Shown here piece after piece: positions 36,573 through 46,198 of a stretch of 64,000 nt of DNA. A program made the translations under genes and the position numbers. This DNA comes from Enterobacter ludwigii. Its GTDB lineage: Bacteria; Pseudomonadota; Gammaproteobacteria; Enterobacterales; Enterobacteriaceae. How positions within the stretch are numbered: the stretch's first letter is position 1; each line of letters begins with the position of its first letter. The stretch is from NCBI GenBank assembly GCA_023023105.1, contig CP083824.1, forward strand, positions 3,348,001 to 3,412,000, written 5' to 3'. The notes below the pieces were generated by a model that saw only the letters and a list, made by a program, of their open reading frames with translations, was not told the DNA's origin and made no database searches.

Positions 36573-36598
36573 GTCGGGTGGCGCTACGCCTACCCGAC
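36573..36598. repeat. Single REP unit after purN
   Basis: GTCGGGTGGCGCTACGCC followed by TACCCGAC: a 7-bp stem (GTCGGGT / ACCCGAC) of the same class as the BIMEs at 33121 and 44383, close after the purN stop. Confidence 0.85.
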
Positions 36599-36662
36599 TT
36601 ACAAATTGCATTACCCGATATTCCCTTCTCCAACCCTCTAAAATCCCCAACAAAAAAAATAA

Positions 36663-36691
36663 CTGTCATACTTTTCTGGCACTGTTGGACA
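36663..36691 (+). promoter_or_regulatory. Candidate Pho box upstream of ppk
   Basis: CTGTCAT-ACTT-TTCTGGC-ACTG-TTGGACA gives three 7-mers at 11-base spacing resembling the PhoB repeat CTGTCAT; only the first is a perfect match. It lies about 80-105 bp before ppk, a gene reported to respond to phosphate in E. coli. Confidence 0.45.
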
Positions 36692-36768
36692 TATCGTGGA
36701 AATGCTCGCCATAATAAGGACGAGACGGATTTACCACGTCCTGTGATTGAACTGGAGTGTGAGCTGTA

Positions 36769-38829
36769 ATGGGTCAGGAAAAGTTATATATCGAGAAAGA
36801 GCTAAGCTGGTTAGCATTCAACGAACGTGTACTCCAGGAAGCGGCTGACAAAAGTAACCCGCTTATCGAGCGCATGCGTTTTTTGGGTATTTACTCCAAC
36901 AACCTGGATGAGTTCTACAAGGTTCGTTTTGCCGAGCTGAAACGGCGAATCATCATCAGCGAAGAACAGGGCCTAAACTCTCACTCGCGGCATCTGCTGG
37001 GCAAAATCCAGTCCCGTGTGTTGAAAGCCGATCAGGAATTTGATGGCCTGTATAACGAACTGCTGCTGGAAATGGCGCGCAATCAAATCTTCCTGATTAA
37101 CGAACGACAGCTTTCCGTTAACCAACAAAACTGGCTGCGCCATTACTTCAAACAGTATCTGCGTCAGCACATCACCCCGATTCTGATCAACCGCGAAACC
37201 GACCTGGTGCAGTTCCTGAAAGATGACTACACCTACCTGGCGGTGGAAATTATCCGCGGTGATTCGATCCGCTACGCGCTGCTTGAGATCCCGTCCGACA
37301 AGGTGCCGCGCTTTGTGAACCTGCCGCCGGAAACCCCGCGCAGACGCAAACCGATGATCCTGCTGGATAACATCCTGCGCTACTGTCTGGACGATATCTT
37401 CAAAGGCTTCTTCGATTACGATGCATTAAACGCCTATTCCATGAAGATGACCCGTGACGCCGAATATGACCTGGTGCACGAGATGGAAGCCAGCCTGATG
37501 GAGCTGATGTCTTCCAGCCTGAAACAGCGTTTGACGGCCGAGCCGGTGCGCTTCGTTTATCAGCGTGACATGCCAGACGCCATGGTTGAAATGCTGCGCG
37601 AAAAACTGACGATTTCCCGCTATGACTCCATTGTACCGGGCGGTCGCTACCACAACTTTAAAGACTTTATTGGCTTCCCGAACGTCGGCAAAGCCAATCT
37701 GGTCAACAAACCGCTACCGCGGTTACGTCATATCTGGTTCGATAAATTCCGCAACGGATTCGATGCCATCCGTGAACGCGATGTCCTGCTCTACTATCCG
37801 TATCACACGTTTGAACACGTGCTGGAACTGCTGCGCCAGGCCTCTTTCGACCCGAACGTGCTGGCTATCAAGATCAACATCTACCGCGTGGCCAAAGATT
37901 CACGCATCATCGATGCCATGATCCATGCCGCGCACAACGGTAAGAAAGTGACCGTGGTCGTTGAGTTGCAGGCCCGTTTCGACGAAGAAGCCAACATTCA
38001 CTGGGCTCGTCGTCTGACGGAAGCAGGTGTTCACGTTATTTTCTCTGCTCCAGGCCTGAAAATTCACGCCAAGCTGTTCCTGATCTCCCGTAAAGAGGGT
38101 GACGACGTGGTGCGTTATGCCCACATCGGTACCGGGAACTTCAACGAGAAAACCGCACGAATTTATACCGACTACTCGCTGCTGACCGCCGATGCCCGCA
38201 TCACTAACGAGGTGCGTCGGGTCTTTAACTTTATTGAGAACCCGTACCGTCCGGTAAGCTTCGACTATCTGCTGGTCTCGCCGCAGAACTCGCGCCGCCT
38301 GCTGTACGATATGATCGATAAAGAGATCGCCAATGCCCAGAAAGGGCTGTCATCCGGCATTACGCTGAAGCTCAACAATCTGGTCGACAAAGGGCTGGTG
38401 GACCGCCTGTACGCGGCGTCCTGTTCCGGCGTACCGGTTAACCTGCTGATCCGCGGTATGTGCTCCCTGATCCCTGAACTGGAAGGCATCAGCGACAATA
38501 TTCGCGTCATCAGCATTGTTGACCGTTACCTGGAACACGATCGCGTCTATATTTTCGATAATGCGGGTGACAAACAGGTTTACCTCTCTTCTGCAGACTG
38601 GATGACACGCAATATTGACTATCGAATTGAAGTCGCAGCACCGCTGCTGGATCCGCGACTGAAGCAGCAGATCCTCGACATCATCGAGATTCTGTTCAGC
38701 GATACGGTGAAAGCACGCTATATCGACAAAGAACTCAGTAACCGCTATGTACCGCGCGGCAACCGCCGTAAAGTGCGGTCGCAACTGGCGATTTACGACT
38801 ATATCAAATCACTCGAGCAACCCGATTAA
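36769..38829 (+). CDS. ppk: Polyphosphate kinase Ppk
   Basis: 686 residues (E. coli 688, two fewer residues at FDKFRNG). A membrane-associated enzyme that polymerises the ATP gamma-phosphate into polyphosphate. The autophosphorylated histidine is His433 ([10 protein letters not shown]) and the second essential one His590 ([10 protein letters not shown]). N, head and two phospholipase-D-like C domains are all intact. It is followed 3 bp later by ppx in one operon. Confidence 0.97.
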   Translation: MGQEKLYIEKELSWLAFNERVLQEAADKSNPLIERMRFLGIYSNNLDEFYKVRFAELKRRIIISEEQGLNSHSRHLLGKIQSRVLKADQEFDGLYNELLLEMARNQIFLINERQLSVNQQNWLRHYFKQYLRQHITPILINRETDLVQFLKDDYTYLAVEIIRGDSIRYALLEIPSDKVPRFVNLPPETPRRRKPMILLDNILRYCLDDIFKGFFDYDALNAYSMKMTRDAEYDLVHEMEASLMELMSSSLKQRLTAEPVRFVYQRDMPDAMVEMLREKLTISRYDSIVPGGRYHNFKDFIGFPNVGKANLVNKPLPRLRHIWFDKFRNGFDAIRERDVLLYYPYHTFEHVLELLRQASFDPNVLAIKINIYRVAKDSRIIDAMIHAAHNGKKVTVVVELQARFDEEANIHWARRLTEAGVHVIFSAPGLKIHAKLFLISRKEGDDVVRYAHIGTGNFNEKTARIYTDYSLLTADARITNEVRRVFNFIENPYRPVSFDYLLVSPQNSRRLLYDMIDKEIANAQKGLSSGITLKLNNLVDKGLVDRLYAASCSGVPVNLLIRGMCSLIPELEGISDNIRVISIVDRYLEHDRVYIFDNAGDKQVYLSSADWMTRNIDYRIEVAAPLLDPRLKQQILDIIEILFSDTVKARYIDKELSNRYVPRGNRRKVRSQLAIYDYIKSLEQPD

Positions 38830-38832
38830 CCT

Positions 38833-40371
38833 ATGCCGATAAATGATAAGACCCCACGCCCGCAGGAATTCGCCGCGGTCGATCTTGGCTCTAACAGTTT
38901 CCACATGGTCATCGCCCGTGAGGTGGATGGAGCGCTGCAGATCATCGGTCGTCTGAAGCAGCGTGTACACCTGGCGGACGGTCTTGATGAACGCAGCATG
39001 CTTAGCGAAGAGGCAATGGAGCGCGGCCTGAACTGCCTGTCGCTGTTTGCCGAACGTCTGCAGGGCTTCTCGCCTTCCAGCGTCTGCATCGTGGGCACCC
39101 ACACCCTGCGCCAGGCGCTGAACGCGCCTGAATTTCTCAAGCGGGCCGAAAAAGTGATCCCCTACCCGATTGAGATCATCTCCGGTAACGAGGAAGCGCG
39201 TCTGATTTTCATGGGGGTTGAGCACACCCAGCCGGAAAAAGGGCGCAAGCTGGTGATCGACATTGGCGGCGGTTCAACTGAGCTGGTAATCGGCGAAGAC
39301 TTTGAGCCGCGTCTGGTGGAAAGTCGTCGTATGGGCTGCGTCAGCTTCGCGCAGATGTATTTCCCGGGTGGCACCATCACCCGTGAAAACTTCCAGCGGG
39401 CGCGTATGGCCGCCATCCAGAAACTGGAAAACCTCGCCTGGCAGTACCGTATTCAGGGCTGGAATGTGGCGCTGGGCGCATCGGGTACCATCAAAGCGGC
39501 CCATGAAGTGCTGCTGGCGATGGGCGAGAAAGACGGGTTTATCACGCCTGAACGCCTGATATTGCTGACTGAAGAAGTGCTAAAGCATAAAAGTTTTGAC
39601 GCCTTGAGCCTGCCGGGTCTTTCCGACGAGCGTAAAGCGGTGTTTGTGCCGGGTCTGGCTATCCTCTGCGGCGTATTTGATGCGCTGGCCATCAAGGAGC
39701 TGCGTCTTTCTGACGGCGCCCTGCGTGAAGGTGTGCTGTATGAGATGGAAGGCCGTTTCCGCCATCAGGATATTCGCAGCCGCACTGCACAAAGCCTGGC
39801 AAACCAGTACAACATCGATCGTGAGCAGGCAAAGCGCGTGCTGGAAACGACCGTTCAGATGTACGACCAATGGCAGGAACAAAATCCTAAGCTGGCGCAT
39901 CCGCAGCTTGCCGCCCTGCTGAAATGGGCAGCAATGCTGCATGAAGTGGGACTGAACATTAACCACAGCGGGATGCATCGCCACTCAGCGTACATTCTGC
40001 AAAACAGCGATTTACCAGGCTTCAACCAGGAGCAGCAGACCATGATGGCCACGCTGGTGCGTTATCACCGCAAAGCCATCAAGCTCGACGATCTGCCTCG
40101 CTTCACGCTGTTCAAGAAAAAGCAGTTCCTGCCGCTTATTCAGCTCCTGCGTCTGGGCGTGCTGCTTAATAATCAGCGTCAGGCCACCACCACACCGCCA
40201 ACACTGAAGCTGAAAACCGACGACCACCACTGGACGCTGAGCTTCCCGCACGACTGGTTTAGCCAGAACGCGCTGGTCCTGCTGGACCTGGAAAAAGAGC
40301 AGCAGTACTGGGAAGCGGTCACCGGCTGGCTACTCAAAATCGAAGAAGAGAGTGCCGACGTCGCCGCGTAA
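38833..40371 (+). CDS. ppx: Exopolyphosphatase Ppx
   Basis: 512 residues of the Ppx/GppA actin-like ATPase superfamily. It removes terminal phosphates from polyphosphate. The phosphate loops [12 protein letters not shown] and [10 protein letters not shown] are present, with catalytic Glu121 in GNEEARL. The C-terminal HD-like helical domain is intact ([12 protein letters not shown]). It shares an operon with ppk. The convergent yfgF stop is 4 bp away; an 8-bp hairpin (AGGCGTCC / GGACGCCT, 40378-40398) without a T run lies inside the yfgF end. Confidence 0.97.
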   Translation: MPINDKTPRPQEFAAVDLGSNSFHMVIAREVDGALQIIGRLKQRVHLADGLDERSMLSEEAMERGLNCLSLFAERLQGFSPSSVCIVGTHTLRQALNAPEFLKRAEKVIPYPIEIISGNEEARLIFMGVEHTQPEKGRKLVIDIGGGSTELVIGEDFEPRLVESRRMGCVSFAQMYFPGGTITRENFQRARMAAIQKLENLAWQYRIQGWNVALGASGTIKAAHEVLLAMGEKDGFITPERLILLTEEVLKHKSFDALSLPGLSDERKAVFVPGLAILCGVFDALAIKELRLSDGALREGVLYEMEGRFRHQDIRSRTAQSLANQYNIDREQAKRVLETTVQMYDQWQEQNPKLAHPQLAALLKWAAMLHEVGLNINHSGMHRHSAYILQNSDLPGFNQEQQTMMATLVRYHRKAIKLDDLPRFTLFKKKQFLPLIQLLRLGVLLNNQRQATTTPPTLKLKTDDHHWTLSFPHDWFSQNALVLLDLEKEQQYWEAVTGWLLKIEEESADVAA

Positions 40372-40375
40372 CGGC

Positions 40376-42616
40376 TCAGGCGTCCGCACAGGACGCCTCT
40401 GCCTCCAGCAGTGATTCCAGTGCGACCGGTCTGCCAATCAGGTATCCCTGCACATAATCAATACCTAGCGCGTGAACCGCGCTACGTATCTCTTCAGTTT
40501 CGACATATTCTGCCACCACCAGCATTTTCTTCATTCGCGCCAGATGGCAGATTGACGCCACTATCTGATAATCCAGACTGTTGTTAACGATGTTCTGCAC
40601 AAAACTGCCGTCGATTTTGAGAATATCAGCGTCCACGCTTTTCAGCCGGGCATAGCTCGCATAGCCGGTACCAAAATCATCAATGGCAATGCGTACCCCC
40701 ATCTTCTGCAACTGACCGAGGATCTGTTGTGCCTGCTCAGCACTGCCGAACGTGCTGCACTCCGTCACCTCAAAGATCAGTTGCCACGGTTCGATGGCGT
40801 ATTTCGTCAGCAAACGACTTACCTCAAGCGGGAACTGCACTCTGCAAACGGTTGAAGGGGCCAGATTAATGGCAAACCGCTGGCCGGGCAGCCTTTCGCG
40901 ATGTGTTGCCAGAACGCGTAGCGTGTGGTCCAGCACCCATAAATCCACCCGCGATGACAAACCAAACTCCTGCGCAACGGGCAGGAATTGGTCGGGGGAG
41001 ATCAATCCCCCATTTGCATCCTGCATCCGCAGCAAGACTTCGTGGTAGCGATCGCCCCGCTGGCCGCAAACAGGCTGCACTAACAGCATAAATGCGTTGT
41101 TCTCGAGAGCCCTCTGCAGACGGCTCATCATTGCGACTTTATCCTTCAGGCTACGCTGCAAATGGACAGCGCCACGCTGCTGAAGATTTTCGGGGTGGTT
41201 GGAGGAAAGCGACAAGTCCGCAACCATCCCCAGCTCCCCCAGGACCAGATGGAGATGGTTCACCGGTGACCGCACATAGCAGTAGCTCACACCCACCTGA
41301 GGCTGTAGCGGCATACCATCCCAGACAAAGCGGAACTGTTTGATATGCTCATCCAGGGTTTCAATCCGCTGCTGGTGGGATTCCGCGTTGAGTCGAATCG
41401 CCAGGTCGCACCCGGTCAGGTGGTAGACCTTCTCATTGGACTGGAGTTTGTCATTAATCCATTGCGCCAGCTGCTGTTTGTACAAAATGCGCAGCAACAC
41501 GCCGTAATTTCGCCCCAAAATTTCCAGTTCAGGAATACGCAGCAAACAAAGCGCCGACCAGGGGTTTTTAGCCAGATCGTTTAATAACGACCGCAGGTTA
41601 GGCATATGTACGACAGGGTCGAGTAGCGCCAGTCTGCGGGAGCGTTGATTCACGGTACGCTGATGCGTCGCCAGCATCGACATGTAAATCACCACAAACG
41701 AAAAGACCAGATAGCTGGAAGAGGTGATCGCCAGTTGAATGTCATAACCCTGATGCAACGGGATATAGCGGTAAAAATAGTGAATGGACACCAGCAAGAC
41801 TGGCGTCCAGATCAGTGACACCAGCTTATAACCAAAGCGCATTGCGGCCCAGAGCATCACCGGCATCAATAACGACAGGGTGTAGTTGGTGGAAAAAATT
41901 GAGCTGTTTTCATTCATGGGGAGCAACAGCAGCAAAAGCAGCCCGCCAAGGGCAAATGCCCAAATCAAAAACTCAGCGACCGTCACCTTTTTCTCTATCT
42001 GCATACGGATCTGCGAGATGAGGTTTTTGATGTAACGCGGATGGCGAATCAGACGGATCAGCAGATAGCTCAACGGTACCCCCGTCAGCCCGCTGACCAG
42101 CAGTGTCTGATAGTTAATGAGCGTACGAATATTAAGGGGGGATAATCCCGCAAGGCTCTGGCGACTCTCGTACACACCCAGATAAACCGCAAACTGAAAC
42201 AGCACCAGAAATAGCGTCGCGGGGCAGAAAACCTGCCAGAAAATGCGCTGCGCCATCAGCCGGGTGTCCCCGTACGCCGTCATATTGCGTCCGGGAGCAA
42301 ACACCCGGTATCCCCCCCAACTGAGCACTATCGGGACGATAAAATGAAGCATACCGGCGACGGTTTCAAACAGCCCAACCGATGGGTAATAGCGGATAAA
42401 CAGCGACAACGCGATCCCGGGAAGCGCTTCCAGGCCAAAGAACATCATCAGCGAAAGCAAAAATGAGAGGGGTAAATAATAGAGCGCCACAATACCTTCG
42501 CCCAGTTTCGTGAACGTATTCGCGACGCTCAGCACGGGGAGTAAAACCACAGGTAAAATAAGCGGCAATGCCCACCAGCGGTCTTCATTGTTTTTCAGAA
42601 AAGCAATAATGTTCAT
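40376..42616 (-). CDS. yfgF: c-di-GMP phosphodiesterase YfgF (PdeA)
   Basis: 746 residues (E. coli 747). An N-terminal MASE1-type membrane region of about eight helices (residues 10-310) is followed by a degenerate GGDEF domain, where the signature is LTGCDLAIRL, and an EAL domain with EVLLRM, FEVTEC, AIDDFGTGYAS and VVAEYVE. It should hydrolyse c-di-GMP only. The start MNIIAFLKNNEDRWW is chosen for fit with E. coli; its ribosome site is weak and a start 17 codons earlier cannot be excluded. Confidence 0.93.
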   Translation of the reverse strand: MNIIAFLKNNEDRWWALPLILPVVLLPVLSVANTFTKLGEGIVALYYLPLSFLLSLMMFFGLEALPGIALSLFIRYYPSVGLFETVAGMLHFIVPIVLSWGGYRVFAPGRNMTAYGDTRLMAQRIFWQVFCPATLFLVLFQFAVYLGVYESRQSLAGLSPLNIRTLINYQTLLVSGLTGVPLSYLLIRLIRHPRYIKNLISQIRMQIEKKVTVAEFLIWAFALGGLLLLLLLPMNENSSIFSTNYTLSLLMPVMLWAAMRFGYKLVSLIWTPVLLVSIHYFYRYIPLHQGYDIQLAITSSSYLVFSFVVIYMSMLATHQRTVNQRSRRLALLDPVVHMPNLRSLLNDLAKNPWSALCLLRIPELEILGRNYGVLLRILYKQQLAQWINDKLQSNEKVYHLTGCDLAIRLNAESHQQRIETLDEHIKQFRFVWDGMPLQPQVGVSYCYVRSPVNHLHLVLGELGMVADLSLSSNHPENLQQRGAVHLQRSLKDKVAMMSRLQRALENNAFMLLVQPVCGQRGDRYHEVLLRMQDANGGLISPDQFLPVAQEFGLSSRVDLWVLDHTLRVLATHRERLPGQRFAINLAPSTVCRVQFPLEVSRLLTKYAIEPWQLIFEVTECSTFGSAEQAQQILGQLQKMGVRIAIDDFGTGYASYARLKSVDADILKIDGSFVQNIVNNSLDYQIVASICHLARMKKMLVVAEYVETEEIRSAVHALGIDYVQGYLIGRPVALESLLEAEASCADA

Positions 42617-42969
42617 AGATGCCCGGTTAAACCCCTTTCTCTCCAGAGGGAAAATAAAGACAGGCATCCGACCTGACGTGCGAGCCGCCCGGCAACGTTG
42701 AGGGCGAACAGTGTGGAGGGAGGATTTTAAATATCAGGACAGGGAATCCGTTGACTTAAATCAAACTACTTTACGCAAACAACCTTTTCTGCCGATTTTT
42801 TTGCAATAATTTTCTTCACATTATCAATATGGTAAATGTAATTATTAACTCTAATAACATTAATTAATGTAACTATTGACGGTTATTTACACATTGCAGA
42901 ATTGACCCCCTCTTCCCGCTGTGCCTTAATATCCCTATCGCCCAAAAGGGCATGTCCAGGAAAAACACA
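42617..42969. other. Intergenic region between divergent yfgF and yfgG
   Basis: About 350 bp, strongly AT-rich at 42740-42900, with no convincing reading frame. It must carry both promoters. I could not place them with confidence. Confidence 0.4.
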
Positions 42970-43158
42970 GTGAGTCAGGCCACGCGTATGCGCAAACGAC
43001 ATCGATTTAACACCCGAATGACCCGCATCATACTGCTCATCAGCTTCCTGTTTTTCTTTGGCCGCTTCGTTTACTCTTCGATTGGCGCCTGGTATCACCA
43101 TCAGGATAAGACCCAGTCACAGCAATCCAGTCTGACCGTCGACACCGCTGACCGCTAG
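42970..43158 (+). CDS. yfgG: Small membrane protein YfgG
   Basis: 62 residues (E. coli YfgG 63). A basic N-terminus (RMRKRHRFNTRMTR) precedes one TM helix (IILLISFLFFFGRFVYSS). The GTG start gives the E. coli-like N-terminus MSQAT and has AGGA 8 bases upstream; an ATG 6 codons earlier is possible but less well placed. E. coli YfgG has been linked to nickel and cobalt stress. Confidence 0.9.
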   Translation: MSQATRMRKRHRFNTRMTRIILLISFLFFFGRFVYSSIGAWYHHQDKTQSQQSSLTVDTADR

Positions 43159-43366
43159 GCCGCCGGAGGGTTTTGCACTCTTTGAATAATGCCTGCAATC
43201 CCTTTGCTAAGGATCTTATCCTGCAGCCCGGCAAACTGTATCGCACTGTATCCACAGCGCCACGCTGACAAACGGGTACAAAACGCCGCCTCCGGCAAAT
43301 ATCTCTGATACATAAAAATGGTTTTCTTTCCCTGTCGTCATTCAGAACCGATGAGGAGAGACACCG

Positions 43367-43618
43367 ATGATTCGTCGATACACACTTTTCCCCCTACTCG
43401 CCCTGGCATCCGTCGCATATGTCCAGGCCGCCCCTCTGGACAACCTCAGCGCCACTGACGTTAACGGTCCCGCCGCCGTTGCGCCGCTGGAACACCCACA
43501 ACCGCCCGCTGGAAAACACAAGGTGACCATTATTCTGGCCGACCCAACGCATAAGCCTCTTGACCATAAAACTCTTGAATTCACCGTGCCAGCGCATGCG
43601 CCGGTCCACCATTTCTGA
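43367..43618 (+). CDS. Small secreted protein, unknown function
   Basis: 83 residues with a signal peptide (RRYTLFPLLALASVAYVQA, cleavage before APLDN). The mature 62 residues are proline- and histidine-rich (LEHPQPPAGKHKVTIILAD, ending PAHAPVHHF), so metal binding is possible but untested. I do not recognise a family. AGGAGAGAC lies before the ATG. It is 11 bp upstream of a secreted hydrolase gene and surely cotranscribed, which is the main evidence that it is real. Confidence 0.75.
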   Translation: MIRRYTLFPLLALASVAYVQAAPLDNLSATDVNGPAAVAPLEHPQPPAGKHKVTIILADPTHKPLDHKTLEFTVPAHAPVHHF

Positions 43619-43629
43619 GGAGCCTGAAG

Positions 43630-44373
43630 ATGAAAGCATTATCGTTACTGACAGCGGGTTTGCTGGCGATTTCGGCCAGTGCTTTGGCGGAGAGTAAAAC
43701 CAGCGTGGTGCTGGTGCATGGCGCGTTTGCCGACGGCAGCAGCTGGAATAAGGTGATTACTCTTTTGCAAAAACAACACACCGAGGTTATAGCCGTCCAG
43801 TTGCCGCTGACATCGCTAAAAGATGACGTAGCGGCCACGCAGCGAGCCATCGCCCGTGCACACGGGAATGTGGTGCTGGTGGGCCACTCCTGGGGAGGCA
43901 CCGTGATTAGCGAAGCAGGCAACGATGCGCGGGTTAAATCGCTGGTGTACGTGGCGGCGTTCGCGCCGGATTCCGGTCAGTCGACGGCGGATCTGGCAGG
44001 AAGCTATCCTGCCCCGCCGGGCAGTGCGGGCATTGCTAAAACGGCGGACGGCTATTTATACCTGCCGACAGAAGCCGTCAGGAAGGACTTCGCGCCTGAC
44101 GTGAAGCCAGCCATTCAAGATACGATTGCAGCCACGCAGGGGCCAATTAAGGTCGAGGCGTTTGGTGAAAAGGTTGCCCACGCGGCGTGGCACGAGAAAC
44201 CGAGCTGGTTTGTGGTCAGCAAGAATGACCGAATGATCAACCCCGCTCTTGAGCGCGCGATGGCGAAGACGATCCATGCGAAAACCGTCGAGGTGACGGC
44301 AAGCCACGTGTCGATGGTGAGCCAGCCGGAGGCTATCGCCCGGACGATTGAGCAGGCAAGGCGGATGCACTGA
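43630..44373 (+). CDS. Secreted alpha/beta hydrolase
   Basis: 247 residues. The signal peptide (residues 1-20, ending SALA) places it in the periplasm. The alpha/beta-hydrolase core is clear: oxyanion strand VVLVHGAFADGSSW, nucleophile Ser87 in GHSWGG, Asp200 in SKNDRM and His226 in TASHVSM. This EstC/salicylate-esterase-like group (MES family) includes many uncharacterised esterases; I cannot name a substrate. It follows the small secreted protein by 11 bp and is followed by a BIME. Confidence 0.88.
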   Translation: MKALSLLTAGLLAISASALAESKTSVVLVHGAFADGSSWNKVITLLQKQHTEVIAVQLPLTSLKDDVAATQRAIARAHGNVVLVGHSWGGTVISEAGNDARVKSLVYVAAFAPDSGQSTADLAGSYPAPPGSAGIAKTADGYLYLPTEAVRKDFAPDVKPAIQDTIAATQGPIKVEAFGEKVAHAAWHEKPSWFVVSKNDRMINPALERAMAKTIHAKTVEVTASHVSMVSQPEAIARTIEQARRMH

Positions 44374-44382
44374 GAAAAATTC

Positions 44383-44449
44383 GCCCGGCGGCGCTACGCT
44401 TGCACGGGCCTACGATTTCGTAGGTCGGGTAAGCGCAGCGCCACCCGAC
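44383..44449. repeat. BIME: two inverted REP units between convergent operons
   Basis: REP unit 44383-44409 (GCCCGGCGGCGCTACGC ... ACGGGC) and inverted partner 44424-44449 (GTCGGGTAAGCG ... ACCCGAC), joined by CTACGATTTCGTAG. It is nearly the same element as at 33121-33189. It lies between the hydrolase and iolB stops. Confidence 0.9.
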
Positions 44450-44462
44450 AAGAAAGGCCGTC

Positions 44463-45287
44463 TCAGTCCCCCCTCTCTGCGGGATAATCCCGATTAATCC
44501 ACGCGTGGTCCTCTTCCCAGGTGAACATCCATTTGCGCACCGGCCCGGCCATCACGTTGAGGTAGTAGCTGTCATACCCGGCCATTGTCGCCACCGGGTG
44601 ATAGCCCTTCGGCACCATGACCACATCCCGGTTGTAGACCGCCATACACTCATCCAGCGTTCTGTCGTCGGTGTAAACACGCTGCATGCAGAATCCCTGT
44701 CCCGGGTTGAGGCGATGGTAATAGGTCTCCTCCAGATAGGTCTCCTGCGGCGGGTTGTCCGTGTCGTGCTTATGGCTCGGGTACGAGCTGGTACAGCCTT
44801 CGTTGGTCCAGACCTCCACCACCAGCAGGCTGTCGGCGGGTTTGTTTTCCGGCAGGATGTTATGCACGTAGCGCTGGTTGTGGCCCTTACCACGCGCTTC
44901 GCCGTCAATATCCTGCGGGGCTATCAGCCGCGTCGGGTACGTCCCTTTGCCGGGCGCGGCGCAGACCGCCAGCTCGACTTTCGTTAGCGCCTTCACCTGC
45001 ACCGTCTCCTGTGAGGTGACGTACACCGCCCAGGGTTTGATGCGCTCGAACGGGCTCATCCGCTCGCCGATGTCAGTAAACTGTGCAGAAGGCGTGCTAA
45101 TGGAAGCGCGCCCGGCCACCAATACCAGGCAGCGCTCTTCGCTGACGGCGGGCAGCGTCAGCGTCTGCCCCTCCTGCAGCTCATACGTCTCAAAGCCGAC
45201 ATACCCCCAACCGGCGCTTTCCGGCGTGACGGACTGAGTCCGCCCCTCAACGTTCGGCTGTTGCCAGCGCGATAACAGACGTGACAT
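44463..45287 (-). CDS. iolB: 5-Deoxy-glucuronate isomerase IolB
   Basis: 274 residues of the bicupin KduI/IolB family. It converts 5-deoxy-D-glucuronate to 2-deoxy-5-keto-D-gluconate in inositol breakdown. The metal-binding cupin stretch is visible in YPSHKHDTDN and the C-terminal VMVPKGYHPV. AGGAGG lies directly before the ATG. It is the last gene of the iolG-to-iolB unit, 9 bp after iolE. Confidence 0.96.
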   Translation of the reverse strand: MSRLLSRWQQPNVEGRTQSVTPESAGWGYVGFETYELQEGQTLTLPAVSEERCLVLVAGRASISTPSAQFTDIGERMSPFERIKPWAVYVTSQETVQVKALTKVELAVCAAPGKGTYPTRLIAPQDIDGEARGKGHNQRYVHNILPENKPADSLLVVEVWTNEGCTSSYPSHKHDTDNPPQETYLEETYYHRLNPGQGFCMQRVYTDDRTLDECMAVYNRDVVMVPKGYHPVATMAGYDSYYLNVMAGPVRKWMFTWEEDHAWINRDYPAERGD

Positions 45288-45296
45288 GGCACCTCC

Positions 45297-46187
45297 TCAG
45301 ATAAGCCCGGCGTCGCGCGCCAGGCGGCTCAGGTTGTTATACCCCAGACGGGCGTAGGTCAGCGGATGGGCAATCGCCGGGTCCTGCTCGGCCTCCACCA
45401 CCAGCCAGCCGTGATAGTCCTGCGCTTTCAGCAGTCGCATGATCGGCGGGTAGTTCACGCAGCCGTCGCCCGGCACGGTAAACACGCCGCTCAGCACCGC
45501 ATCGAGGAAACTGGTTTTGCGGTTTTTGACGTCCGCCAGCACGTCGGCACGCACGTCTTTGCAGTGAACGTGGTTGATGCGCGACACCCAGCGCTGCGCC
45601 ACCGCCAGCGGATCGGCCCCGGCAAAGGTCAGGTGGCCGGTATCCAGCAGTAACCCCACCGCATCGCCAGTGTGGATCATCAGGTTGTCCACGTCTTCAG
45701 CGGACTCAATCACCGTGCCCATATGATGATGGTAGGCAATCTGTACTCCCTGCTGCTGCGTATAGCGGGCAAATTCGGTGAGCTTCTCGCCATACTCTTT
45801 CCAGCGTTCCTGCGGGAAACGCGGGCGCAGGTGAACCGGCGTCTGCTGCTCGCCGTGAATGCAGCCGCTCACTTCCGCAAAAACCAGCACCTTCGCCCCC
45901 AGCTCGCGCAGCAGCGTCAGGTGGGACTGCACGGCAGCAATCTCGTCTTCAACGCTGCGTTCCAGCAGGCGGCCGGAATACCAGCCGGAGATCAGCTGCA
46001 GGTCGTGACGCTGCAGGATGGGGCCGAGCAGGCGCGCTTCACGTGGGAATTTATTACCCAGTTCGAACCCCGCGAATCCGGCCTCTTTCCCTTCGCTCAG
46101 GCAGGTCTCCAGAGATGTCTCTGCGCCCAGTGAAGGCAGATCGTCGTTCGTCCACGTCAGCGGGTTGATGCCCAGTTGTACACTCAT
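45297..46187 (-). CDS. iolE: Inosose dehydratase IolE
   Basis: 296 residues of the AP-endonuclease-2-like TIM-barrel family. It dehydrates 2-keto-myo-inositol to the cyclohexanedione derivative, the second step of the pathway. Metal-ligand stretches AYHHHMGTVIE, LLDTGHLTF and NHVHCKD are seen. Of two ATGs, the second (MSVQLGINPLTW) has GGAG 6 bases upstream and is chosen; the first overlaps the iolC stop. Confidence 0.95.
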   Translation of the reverse strand: MSVQLGINPLTWTNDDLPSLGAETSLETCLSEGKEAGFAGFELGNKFPREARLLGPILQRHDLQLISGWYSGRLLERSVEDEIAAVQSHLTLLRELGAKVLVFAEVSGCIHGEQQTPVHLRPRFPQERWKEYGEKLTEFARYTQQQGVQIAYHHHMGTVIESAEDVDNLMIHTGDAVGLLLDTGHLTFAGADPLAVAQRWVSRINHVHCKDVRADVLADVKNRKTSFLDAVLSGVFTVPGDGCVNYPPIMRLLKAQDYHGWLVVEAEQDPAIAHPLTYARLGYNNLSRLARDAGLI

Positions 46188-46198
46188 TGTCGTCTCCA

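Noticed and set aside
43225..43260. CTGTATCC/ACAG sequence resembling a LexA box
   Set aside because: The spacing is CTGT-N4-ACAG, not the N8 needed for LexA.
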